From Actinoplanes auranticolor (GTDB taxonomy: Bacteria > Actinomycetota > Actinomycetes > Mycobacteriales > Micromonosporaceae), in contig NZ_BOQL01000031.1 in NCBI RefSeq assembly GCF_018332655.1, forward strand, positions 39,134 to 103,133: a stretch of 64,000 nucleotides of DNA, written 5' to 3'. Positions 35,419-43,068 of this stretch are shown in pieces (the first letter of the stretch is position 1; each line of letters starts with the position of its first letter). The position numbers were made by a program, and so were the translations under genes. The notes under the pieces are model-generated. The model saw nothing but the letters and a program-made list of their open reading frames with translations, ran no database searches and was not told the DNA's origin.

Positions 35419-36149
35419 CGGACGTGCACCGCGGCCGGCGCGGGCCGGTACCGCCGGTCCCAGTGCCACAGCAGGGTGCGGCGGGCGCCCCAGGCCCGCA
35501 GCCGGCGCAGACTCGACTCCACGACCAGGTCCTCGGCGCGGACCACCCGGTCGCTGTGCCGGCGGGCCCTGTTCAGCATCGTCACGTCCTCCGAGCCGTC
35601 GCCGAGGGCCTCCCGGGGTGTGCCACCGCAGCGCTGGTAGAGCTCCGCCGTGATCGCCACGTTGTGCCCGTGCACCAGCACGAACGGGCACCGGTAGGCC
35701 GGGGACCGGTGCCGCCACCCGCCGTAACGGGCGGCCAGCCGGACGACGGCCGGGTAGAGGTGCCGCTCGGCCAGGCTCGGTCCCTCGTCGCGGCGCGGCA
35801 CACTGCGCCCGCACACCAGGTCGGCCCGGTCGAGCAGGCGCCGGCCGGTGGCCACCCAGTCGCGGGCCGGCAGGCAGTCGGCGTCGGTACGCAGCAGCCG
35901 GGTCGCGCCACCGGCGATGGCATGCCGGAAACCCGTGTCGGCCGCCGTGCCCGCCCCCGGCTCCGGCTCGCGCAGGACCACCACGTCGCCGGGATGGGCG
36001 GCGGCGATCGCGGCCGTGCCGTCGGTCGAGGCGTTGTCCACCACGACCAGCGTGAAGTCCTGATCGGACTGCGCCGCCAGCGCCGCCAGCAGGCCCGGCA
36101 GCAGCGCGGCCTCGTTGTAGGCCGGCACGATCACCGCGAGGTCCCTCAT
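35415..36149 (-). CDS. GT2 family glycosyltransferase (second of two in operon)
   Basis: 244 residues, GT-A fold. V-I-V-P-A-Y-N-E-A (6-14), V-V-D-N-A-S-T-D-G-T (36-45) and the metal-binding D-A-D (89-91 in R-T-D-A-D-C-L-P) are present. H-G-H-N-V-A-I-T forms the acceptor-side region. It is clearly paralogous to the GT2 at 37597-38328 along the whole length, so a duplication has split around the ligase gene. It lacks membrane helices. The start overlaps the ligase stop by four bases (ATGA). The sugar donor and acceptor are unknown. Confidence 0.85.
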   Translation of the reverse strand: MRDLAVIVPAYNEAALLPGLLAALAAQSDQDFTLVVVDNASTDGTAAIAAAHPGDVVVLREPEPGAGTAADTGFRHAIAGGATRLLRTDADCLPARDWVATGRRLLDRADLVCGRSVPRRDEGPSLAERHLYPAVVRLAARYGGWRHRSPAYRCPFVLVHGHNVAITAELYQRCGGTPREALGDGSEDVTMLNRARRHSDRVVRAEDLVVESSLRRLRAWGARRTLLWHWDRRYRPAPAAVHVR

Positions 36150-37597
36150 GCGCGCGCCGCCAGCCGTGCCGCCGCCGCGCGATCGGGCTTGCGGGACCGC
36201 CCGGCCAGCGGCACCTCGGCGAGCACCACCGCGTCCGGCCGGGCCGAGCCCATCCGGGCCAGCGGCACACGCAACGCGGCCCGGACCGCCTCCGGCGCGG
36301 CGCCGGCCGCGGGCTGCACCACAGCCACGACCCGCTCGTCGCCGTCACCCGCCGGTACACCCACGATCACCGCCAGCTCGACGCCGGGGACGTGCAGCGC
36401 GGGCTCGTACAGGCCCGGGTAGATGTTCTCGGCGCCGCGCAGGATCATGTCCTTGCACCGGCCGCCGAGCACCACCGTGCCGCCGTCGACCCGGCCGATG
36501 TCGCCGGTCGCCACCCACGGGCTGGGTGGCTCGCCGAGGTAGCGGTCCGCCGCGTTGGCCCCGGCGAGCAGCAGCTGACCGTCCTCGCCGACCCGGGCGC
36601 GTACCCCCGGGAGCAGCTCACCGACGAGATCACCGGGCCCGGCGAACGCCGTTTTGGTGGCGCTCTCCACCGCGGCGGCCGGGAAGACCTCGGTGAGGGC
36701 GTACACGCCCCAGGCCTGCTCCGCCCCCGCGCGCCGGACGGCGGCCAGCAGTCCCGCGCTCACCGGGGCCGATCCGCTGTAGATCCGCCCGGTGAACCGG
36801 GCCCCGGCGGCCAGGGCGGCCCGCAACTGTGGCGGCGTCAGATAGGTGGCCTGCGGCGCCAGCCGCGCGAGCTGCCGGACCAAGGTCCGCGGCCGGCGCG
36901 CCGGCAACGCCACCGGCGCGCCGCCGGCCAGCGACGGCACCAGGACGAAGAAGGTGCCGCCGAGCACCGGGCGGCCGGGCACCGGCAGCACCAGGTTGCG
37001 CACGGCCCGCATGCCGGCGGAGACGCTGGTCCGGGTGTGCACGACCGCGCGCGGCCGGCTGGTGGTGCCGGAGGTGAAGACCACCACCGCGTCGCCGTCG
37101 CCGTCGAACGCCGCCGGGACCGGTCCGCGCGCCGGGACCAGGCCGGGCGCGGTGCCGGGCAGCCGGCGGCCGATCGTCACCGCAGGCGCCAGCGCGGCCA
37201 GGTCGGGCAGAGCCAGGTGGGCGCGGCGGGCCAGGGGAGCGGCCCAGCCGGCGACCGCCTGCGCGGCGGCGTCGGCCAGCACCAGCCGCGGCTCGGCGAG
37301 CCGCAGCCGGGACAGCAGCACCTCCGGCCCGGCGGTCGGGTCCAGCACCGCGACCCGCAGACCCAGGTGGTACGCCGCCAGCAGCACCGCCAGCGACCGT
37401 GGCCCCGGGCGCACGGCGATGCCGACGGTGTCCCCGGCCACCAGCCCGCGCGCGTGCAGAGCGGTCGCATATCCGCCGGTCAACCGGGACAGGTCGGCGC
37501 GGGTGGCCCGGACCACGGTCCGCCCGGTGCGCCCGGCGCCGAGCACGGCCGGCCGGTAGTCGTCGTCGCGCAGGCCCGCGATGAGCTCGCCCAGCAT
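36146..37597 (-). CDS. AMP-dependent ligase-like enzyme (OleC-like / acyl-adenylating)
   Basis: 483 residues. ANL-superfamily boxes are visible: F-T-S-G-T-T-S-R-P-R (A3, 174-183; the usual Gly-x-Pro-Lys is Ser-x-Pro-Arg), G-V-Y-A-L-T-E-V (A5), W-V-A-T-G-D-I-G-R (A7), G-R-C-K-D-M-I-L-R-G-A-E-N-I-Y-P (A8) and the A10 lysine (K470 in R-K-P-D-R). ANL enzymes activate carboxylates with ATP; OleC uses this fold to form beta-lactones from beta-hydroxy acids. The OleA-like and SDR partners favour that reading. ATG 37597 shares one base with the upstream GT2 stop. Confidence 0.83.
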   Translation of the reverse strand: MLGELIAGLRDDDYRPAVLGAGRTGRTVVRATRADLSRLTGGYATALHARGLVAGDTVGIAVRPGPRSLAVLLAAYHLGLRVAVLDPTAGPEVLLSRLRLAEPRLVLADAAAQAVAGWAAPLARRAHLALPDLAALAPAVTIGRRLPGTAPGLVPARGPVPAAFDGDGDAVVVFTSGTTSRPRAVVHTRTSVSAGMRAVRNLVLPVPGRPVLGGTFFVLVPSLAGGAPVALPARRPRTLVRQLARLAPQATYLTPPQLRAALAAGARFTGRIYSGSAPVSAGLLAAVRRAGAEQAWGVYALTEVFPAAAVESATKTAFAGPGDLVGELLPGVRARVGEDGQLLLAGANAADRYLGEPPSPWVATGDIGRVDGGTVVLGGRCKDMILRGAENIYPGLYEPALHVPGVELAVIVGVPAGDGDERVVAVVQPAAGAAPEAVRAALRVPLARMGSARPDAVVLAEVPLAGRSRKPDRAAAARLAARA

Positions 37598-38328
37598 CAG
37601 CGGGGATCCGCCGTGAGCGGGCCGCTGCCGCGGTCCAGATACCACTTGGCGGTGCCGACGATCCCGTACGCCGCCAGCCGGCGGGTGGAATTCTCCACCA
37701 CCATCGTGCGGCTGTGCCGGATCGCGGTGGTGCTGCGGCGGACCCGGTTGAGGAAGGTGCGGTCGGTCGGGGACGGGCGCCGGGGCATGCCGCCGCAGGC
37801 CTCGTACAGCTGCGCGGTGATGGCCATGTTGTTGCCCGCGTGCATCCGGTACGGCGCCCGGTAGCCGTCCGCGCGGTGTGCCGGCCGGAGCCGTCCGAAG
37901 GTGGCGGCGATCGCCACCAACAGGCGGAACAGGGCGCGTCCGGCCGGGCCGTGCTCGTCGCGGCGCGCGGTGATCCGCCCGCACATGAGCCCGGCGCCAC
38001 CGGTCAGCCCGGCCCGGGCCGCCGCCAGCCAGCCGGGCCGGGGCAGGCAGTCGGCATCCGTACGGGCCAGCATGGTCGCCCCGGCCGCGATCGCGTGCCG
38101 GAAGCCGGTGTCGACCGCGCACCCGACGCCCTTCTCCGGCTCGACCAGCACGTGCACCGGGAACGGCGCGACGAACGCGCGAGCGATGGCGGCGGTGCCG
38201 TCCGTCGAGCCGTTGTCCACCACCAGCAGCTCGAAGTCCGTGTCGGTCTGCGCGGCCAGCGCCCGCAGGGTCTGAGCGATCCGCCCGGCCTCGTTGTACG
38301 CCGGCACGATCACCCACAGCGCGGTCAC
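37597..38328 (-). CDS. GT2 family glycosyltransferase (first of two in operon)
   Basis: 243 residues, GT-A fold, soluble. V-I-V-P-A-Y-N-E-A (7-15), V-V-D-N-G-S-T-D-G-T and D91-A-D93 in R-T-D-A-D-C-L-P define the nucleotide-sugar site. H-A-G-N-N-M-A-I-T lies in the acceptor half. It is closely related to the downstream GT2 (35415-36149). Its GTG start overlaps the condensing-enzyme stop by four bases (GTGA), implying translational coupling. It may add a sugar to the lipid produced by the operon, or modify a carrier lipid (inference). Confidence 0.85.
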   Translation of the reverse strand: MTALWVIVPAYNEAGRIAQTLRALAAQTDTDFELLVVDNGSTDGTAAIARAFVAPFPVHVLVEPEKGVGCAVDTGFRHAIAAGATMLARTDADCLPRPGWLAAARAGLTGGAGLMCGRITARRDEHGPAGRALFRLLVAIAATFGRLRPAHRADGYRAPYRMHAGNNMAITAQLYEACGGMPRRPSPTDRTFLNRVRRSTTAIRHSRTMVVENSTRRLAAYGIVGTAKWYLDRGSGPLTADPR

Positions 38329-39329
38329 GACACCTCCCAGATCATGGTCATCAGGCTCACGCCGCCGCCCAGCCCGACCAGCAGCACCTTGTCGCCGGTG
38401 CGCAGCGCGGGGCGCACCCGGGCGAGCTGGACGCCCAGCGTGGCGCTGGCCATGTTGCCCAGCTCGGGCACGGTCACCTCGAGCTTGTCCACCGGCACCC
38501 CGGCCACCTCCACGAACCGCTGCAGGTAGGGCAGGGTCACCTGGTGCACGAGCACCCGGGCGTAGTCGTCCCAGCCCAGACCGGTGCGGTGGTGGACACG
38601 TTCGACCAGGCCGAGCCCGATCTTCTCGAAGACGCCGCGCAGCTTGTGCCCGTCGCCGGTGAAGTAGGTGTGCTCGTCACCGCGCGGATGCCGGGAGCCG
38701 CCGCCGAAGATGCCGCCCACCGCCCAGTGCTGCGAGTGCGTCTCGGCGTCCACGTCCAGGATGCCGCCGGTGGCCACCGGCTCGACCAGCACGGCGGCCC
38801 CGGCGTCGCCGAAGGTGTAACCCGCGAACGCCTGGCGGGCCTGCCGCATGCCGTCCAGCCGGGGCCGCATCGCGCGGGTCGGCGTCTCGCCGGTCACCAC
38901 CAGCGCCCGGCCGGCCCGCCCGGCCAGGATCATCGAACGGGCCAGGTCGATGCCGTTGAGGAAGCTGTTGCAGGCGTTCGTCACGTCCAGGGCGTGCGCC
39001 CGGCCACCCAGCGCGGCCTGCACGACGTGCGCGGTGGCCGGCTCGGCCATGTCCCGCGTCGCCGAGGCGAACAGCAGCAGGTCCACGTCCAGCGCATCGA
39101 GGCCGGCCTGCTCGAGCACCTGCCGCCCGGCGGCGACGGCCAGGTCGGAGGCGTACTCGCCGTCGGCGGCGACCCGGCGGGTGGTGATGCCGGTGGCCTG
39201 CGCGAACATCCCGGGCGGCAACGGCAGGCCGCCGGCCACCCGCTCCTGCAGCTCGGCGGTCGTCAGCCGTTGCTCGGGCAGCGAGCTGGCCACGGCGGTG
39301 ATACCCACGCGGGGAACGGTCGTCGTCAT
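38325..39329 (-). CDS. Thiolase-fold condensing enzyme (OleA / FabH-like), first gene of operon
   Basis: 334 residues. The catalytic triad Cys120 (V-T-N-A-C-N-S-F), His262 (V-H-Q-V-T) and Asn292 (E-L-G-N-M-A-S) is complete. The FabH motif H-Q-A-N is changed to H-Q-V-T. S-A-T-R-D-M-A-E-P carries a Glu (96) placed like the conserved glutamate that OleA donates across its dimer. OleA condenses two acyl-CoA chains head-to-head; FabH uses acyl-CoA and malonyl-ACP. No ACP, malonyl-transferase or ketoreductase of fatty-acid synthesis is adjacent, which favours an OleA-type reaction. Five genes follow with overlapping start and stop codons. Confidence 0.83.
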   Translation of the reverse strand: MTTTVPRVGITAVASSLPEQRLTTAELQERVAGGLPLPPGMFAQATGITTRRVAADGEYASDLAVAAGRQVLEQAGLDALDVDLLLFASATRDMAEPATAHVVQAALGGRAHALDVTNACNSFLNGIDLARSMILAGRAGRALVVTGETPTRAMRPRLDGMRQARQAFAGYTFGDAGAAVLVEPVATGGILDVDAETHSQHWAVGGIFGGGSRHPRGDEHTYFTGDGHKLRGVFEKIGLGLVERVHHRTGLGWDDYARVLVHQVTLPYLQRFVEVAGVPVDKLEVTVPELGNMASATLGVQLARVRPALRTGDKVLLVGLGGGVSLMTMIWEVS

Positions 39330-39471
39330 GGGCGCCAGCCTTCAGCAGTGCCGGGGTCCGCGGCGTGAGTAGAACGGCTCATTCTTCCTAGGCCCCGCGA
39401 CCAGGACCAGGGGCTGCCGGGGTGGGAGGCGCCACAGGGCGGCGGGCCCGGACTTCTCTAAGCTTCCGGGC

Positions 39472-41046
39472 ATGGAACCCATCGTCGACACGGTCGTGCT
39501 CGTGGCGATCTCCGTGCTCGGCGCGGCACTCGCCCGGCGGCTCGGCTTCGTCGCGCCCCTGGTCCTGCTGGTGGCGGGCCTGGGCCTGTCCTTCGTCCCC
39601 GGCCTGCCGGAGGTGGAGGTCGAGCCGGAGCTGGTGCTGATCGGCATCCTGCCGCCGCTGCTCTACGTCGCCGCGCTGCAGACCAACGTGGTCGCCTTCC
39701 GCCGCGCCCTGCGCCCGATCCTGCTGCTCGCGGTCGGGCTCATCGTGGTCACGGCGTTCGCCGTCGGCGTGGTCGTGCACGCACTGCTGCCGGAGGTGCC
39801 GTTCGCGGCCTGCGTCGCGCTCGGCGCCGTCGTCGCCCCGCCCGACGCGGTCTCGGCCACCGCGATCGCCCGTCGCATCGGCCTGCCCCGCCGGGTGGTC
39901 GTCATCCTCGAGGGCGAGAGCCTGCTCAACGACGCGACCGCCCTGGTGCTGCTGCGGATCTCGATCGGCGCGCTGCTCGGCTCGGCCGTCGGTTTCTGGG
40001 AGATCACCGGCGAGGTGACGCTCAAGGCGGGCGGCGGCCTCCTGCTCGGCTTCGCGTTCGGGATCGGCGCGGCCTGGCTGCACAAGCGGATCACCGACCC
40101 GCTGCTCGACGACGCGGTCTCGCTGCTCACGCCGTTCGTCGTGGTGATCGTGGCGGAACGGATGCACACCTCCAGCGTCGTGGCGGTCGTGGTGGCCGGG
40201 CTCTACCTGGGCCACCGGATCCCGTACCTGCTGTCGGCGACCTCGCGGCTGCAGATGGACGCGGTCTGGCGGCTGATCACGTTCCTGCTCGAAGGTGTGG
40301 TCTTCCTCCTGGTCGGTCTGCAGATCCGCGACCTGATCAGCCGGATCGAACGCGACCTGCAGACCACGGTCACGGTCACCGCGGCGGTGTTCCTCACCCT
40401 GGTGCTCGTCCGGTTCGCGTGGATGTATCCGGCTACGTACCTGGCCCGGCTGATCCCCCGGATCCGGGCCCGGGAGGAACGCCCGCCGCCCAGCGTGCCC
40501 ACGGTGATCGCCTGGGCCGGCATGCGCGGCGTGGTCACCCTGGCCGCCGCGCTGACCCTGCCGCTCAACGAGGACGTGGCCAACGCCGACTACCCGCGCG
40601 AGCTGTTCGTCTTCGTCGCCTTCGCGGTCATCGTGCTGACCCTGCTGATCCAGGGCACCACGCTGCCGCTGCTGTCGCAGCGCCTCGGCGTCAGGGAGGA
40701 CACCACCGCCGAGGACGCCCTGGCCGAGGCCGGAGTGCAGCACGCGGCGAGCCGGGCGGCGCTGGAACGGCTGGAAGCGACAGCCGGCGAAGCACCGCAA
40801 TCGGTCGTGGACCGGCTGCGCGCGCTGACCGACAGCCGGGCCAACAGCGCCTGGGAACGCCTCGGCAATCAGGCGCAGGAGACCCCGTCGGCGGCGTACG
40901 GTCGGCTGCGTCGGGAGATGATTACCGCAGAGCGCCACGTCTTCAAGATCGCCCGCAACGAGGGGCGCATCTCCGAGGAGGTGCTCAACCGCGCCCAGCG
41001 CGACCTCGACCTGGAAGAGTCCCAGCTGAACCGGAGTGACGATTGA
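39472..41046 (+). CDS. CPA1-family sodium/proton antiporter
   Basis: 524 residues with about 11-12 transmembrane helices up to residue ~410 and a charged cytoplasmic tail of ~115 residues. A-P-P-D-A-V-S-A-T-A and E-G-E-S-L-L-N-D-A-T-A carry the ion-binding Asp pair of CPA1 (NhaP/NHE) exchangers. It exports sodium in exchange for protons. The tail is helical and probably regulatory. The gene is divergent from the lipid operon, 142 bp apart. Its TGA overlaps the TTG start of the UBP zinc-finger gene, so the two are translated as a unit. Confidence 0.9.
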   Translation: MEPIVDTVVLVAISVLGAALARRLGFVAPLVLLVAGLGLSFVPGLPEVEVEPELVLIGILPPLLYVAALQTNVVAFRRALRPILLLAVGLIVVTAFAVGVVVHALLPEVPFAACVALGAVVAPPDAVSATAIARRIGLPRRVVVILEGESLLNDATALVLLRISIGALLGSAVGFWEITGEVTLKAGGGLLLGFAFGIGAAWLHKRITDPLLDDAVSLLTPFVVVIVAERMHTSSVVAVVVAGLYLGHRIPYLLSATSRLQMDAVWRLITFLLEGVVFLLVGLQIRDLISRIERDLQTTVTVTAAVFLTLVLVRFAWMYPATYLARLIPRIRAREERPPPSVPTVIAWAGMRGVVTLAAALTLPLNEDVANADYPRELFVFVAFAVIVLTLLIQGTTLPLLSQRLGVREDTTAEDALAEAGVQHAASRAALERLEATAGEAPQSVVDRLRALTDSRANSAWERLGNQAQETPSAAYGRLRREMITAERHVFKIARNEGRISEEVLNRAQRDLDLEESQLNRSDD

Positions 41047-41309
41047 CCTGCCAGCACCTCAAGGAAGCCGGGGAACCGACCCCGCAGGCGCCGTACGAGC
41101 AGGGGTGCCCCGAGTGCGTGGCCGACGGCCACCGCGACTGGGTGCACCTGCGCCTGTGCCTGGAATGCGGCTACGTGGCCTGCTGCGACTCGTCGCCGCG
41201 CCGGCACATGTCCACCCACTACGAAACGGACGGCCACCCGGTGATGCGCTCCTACGAGCCGGGTGAGAAGTGGAAGTGGTGCTTCGTTGACGACGTACTC
41301 GGTGTCTGA
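41043..41309 (+). CDS. UBP-type (ubiquitin-hydrolase-like) zinc-finger protein
   Basis: 88 residues, a single ZnF-UBP domain. The ligands are C3/H5, C22-x-x-C25, C39-x-x-C42, C47 and H55/H59/H65, plus the typical H-Y-E-T-D-G-H-P-V and W-C-F-V-D-D strands. In eukaryotes the domain binds the free C-terminus of ubiquitin; bacteria lack ubiquitin, although actinobacteria have Pup. The TTG start overlaps the antiporter stop by four bases, suggesting it docks on the antiporter tail or modulates it. The partner is unknown. Confidence 0.88.
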   Translation: MTCQHLKEAGEPTPQAPYEQGCPECVADGHRDWVHLRLCLECGYVACCDSSPRRHMSTHYETDGHPVMRSYEPGEKWKWCFVDDVLGV

Positions 41310-41315
41310 GCCCCG

Positions 41316-42233
41316 ATGAGGACGCTCTTCGTCGGGGCCGGCGCGACCGGCGGCTACTTCGGCGGCCGGCTGGCCGAGGCGGGCCGGGACGTCACGTTCC
41401 TGGTCCGCCCGGCCCGCGCGGCCACGCTGGCCGCACGCGGCCTGCGGATCCACTCCCCGGCCGGGCAGAGCACCATCGCGGTCAGGACGGTCACGGCGGG
41501 GGAGATCGACGGCCCGTACGACCTGATCGTGCTCGCCGTGAAGAGCTACGGCCTGGACGGGGCACTGCGGGACCTGAAGCCGGCGGTGGGACCGGGGACG
41601 GTGATCGTCCCGCTGCTCAACGGCATGCGGCACATCGACGCGCTGGTCTCGGCGTTCGGGCCCGCTCACGTGTACGGCGGCGTGTGCATGATCGCCGGCA
41701 CGCTGACCGACGAGGGCGACGTCGTGCAGCTCACCGGACTGCAGCGGCTCGCGTACGGTCCGCTGGACGGTGGCCCGGACCCGCGCCTGCCGGCGGTGAC
41801 CGAAGCGTTGTCGGGGGCGGATTTCGACTCCGAGGGCACGACGGCGATCACCCGGCAGATGTGGGAGAAGTGGCTGTTCCTGGCCAGCCTGGGCGTGGTG
41901 ACGACGCTGATGCGCAGCCCGGTGGGTGAGGTGCTGGCGGCGCCGGGCGGCCCGGCCTTCACCGATCGGGTGATCGCCGAAGCGGTCGCCATCGTGACGG
42001 CGGCGGGCCACCCGCCGCGCGAGCAGGCGCTGACGTTCCTGCGCGGGAGCATCACCAACGCCCGCAAGGTCCCGACGACGTCGTCGATGTACCGGGACAT
42101 GCAGGCCGGCCGGCCGGTCGAGGCGGACGCGATCGTCGGGGACCTGGTCGCCCACGCGGAGCGGCTGGGAGTGGACGCGCCGCTGTACGCCGCCGCTTAC
42201 ACGAACCTGTCGGTCTACAGCCGCAGCCGCTAG
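41316..42233 (+). CDS. Ketopantoate reductase-family (2-dehydropantoate 2-reductase-like) protein
   Basis: 305 residues. An N-terminal G-A-G-A-T-G-G-Y-F-G NADPH motif and a helical C-terminal domain with R-Q-M-W-E-K-W-L-F, the position of the catalytic Lys in PanE enzymes. PanE reduces ketopantoate in pantothenate synthesis, but this superfamily has many paralogues with other 2-oxoacid substrates, and no other pan gene is here. It starts six bases after the zinc-finger stop, so it is the third gene of the antiporter operon. Confidence 0.85.
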   Translation: MRTLFVGAGATGGYFGGRLAEAGRDVTFLVRPARAATLAARGLRIHSPAGQSTIAVRTVTAGEIDGPYDLIVLAVKSYGLDGALRDLKPAVGPGTVIVPLLNGMRHIDALVSAFGPAHVYGGVCMIAGTLTDEGDVVQLTGLQRLAYGPLDGGPDPRLPAVTEALSGADFDSEGTTAITRQMWEKWLFLASLGVVTTLMRSPVGEVLAAPGGPAFTDRVIAEAVAIVTAAGHPPREQALTFLRGSITNARKVPTTSSMYRDMQAGRPVEADAIVGDLVAHAERLGVDAPLYAAAYTNLSVYSRSR

Positions 42234-42245
42234 CTCCTCGGGCCG

Positions 42246-42989
42246 TCAGCCCGGCAGCAGGCTGCGCTCTCCACCGTGGACGGCCACCACGGTCCCGTTC
42301 ACGTAGCTGCTGCGTTGCTCGACCAGGAACAGCACGACATCCGCGATCTCCTCCGGGTCGCCGATCCGGCCACGCGCGGTCACCTGATCCATCGCGTCGG
42401 GGAAGGCGGCCAGCAGCGGCGCCGTCCCCGGGGTGCGCACCGGACCGGACGCGACCCCGTTGACCCGGATGCCGGCGCCCCCGAACTCGGTGGCCCAGTA
42501 GCGGGTCAGCGTCTCCAGCGCGGCCTTGGACGCGCCGTAGGCGGCCCCGACCGGCGCGACGGAGGTGGCGGCGGTCGAGCTGATGTTGACGATCACGCCG
42601 TGGCCACGGGCGACCATGCCCGGGGTCAGCGCCCCGACCAGCTGGAACGGCGCCCGGGTGTTGATCGCCAGATGCCGGTCGAAGCTGTCGGCGCTGGTGC
42701 CGGGAGTGGAGGTGAACTCGTACACCCCGGCGTTGTTCACCAGGATGTCGACTGCTCCGGCCTCGGCCGCCAGCCGCTCGACATCCGCGGCGGCGGACAG
42801 GTCGGCGGTGACGAACCGCGCCCGGCCACCCCGCTCGGCGATGGCGGACACCAGCTCGGCCCCGCGCCGGGAGTCCCGACCGTGCACCACGACCTCGGCG
42901 CCGTTCTCCGCGAGCCGCACCGCGACGGCCCGGCCGATACCCGCCGTGGCCCCGGTCACCAGGGCTGTTTTTCCTGCTAGAGAAGACAT
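42246..42989 (-). CDS. Classical short-chain dehydrogenase/reductase
   Basis: 247 residues. T-G-A-T-A-G-I-G cofactor motif, N-N-A-G, catalytic Ser in N-I-S-S-T, and Y-G-A-S-K. Arg in V-H-G-R-D suggests NADPH preference. The substrate is unknown. ATG 42989 has GGAG four bases upstream. It is divergent from a TetR gene with two matching dyads between them, so it is probably the TetR target. Confidence 0.9.
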   Translation of the reverse strand: MSSLAGKTALVTGATAGIGRAVAVRLAENGAEVVVHGRDSRRGAELVSAIAERGGRARFVTADLSAAADVERLAAEAGAVDILVNNAGVYEFTSTPGTSADSFDRHLAINTRAPFQLVGALTPGMVARGHGVIVNISSTAATSVAPVGAAYGASKAALETLTRYWATEFGGAGIRVNGVASGPVRTPGTAPLLAAFPDAMDQVTARGRIGDPEEIADVVLFLVEQRSSYVNGTVVAVHGGERSLLPG

Positions 42990-43001
42990 GTGACTCCGTT
43001 C

Positions 43002-43017
43002 TGGGTTGATGAACCCA
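43002..43017. promoter_or_regulatory. TetR operator copy 1
   Basis: TGGGTT-GATG-AACCCA has perfect 6-bp arms. It lies 13 bp upstream of the SDR start codon and is followed by TTCC, as in copy 2. Confidence 0.6.
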
Positions 43018-43034
43018 TTCCTACCGCGTCTTTT

Positions 43035-43050
43035 TGGGATGTGCAACCCA
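43035..43050. promoter_or_regulatory. TetR operator copy 2
   Basis: TGGGATGTGCAACCCA has the same outer half-sites (TGGG...CCCA) and the same AACCCATTCC right end as copy 1, with a less perfect inside. Its centre is 33 bp from copy 1, about three helical turns, so both sites face the same side. It lies 19 bp before the TetR start. Confidence 0.55.
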
Positions 43051-43068
43051 TTCCGCTAGGCTGGGCCG

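Noticed and set aside
38325..39329. Primary-metabolism FabH starting fatty-acid synthesis
   Set aside because: No ACP, FabD or FabF gene is near, H-Q-A-N is altered, and the gene sits in a ligase/glycosyltransferase/P450 operon.
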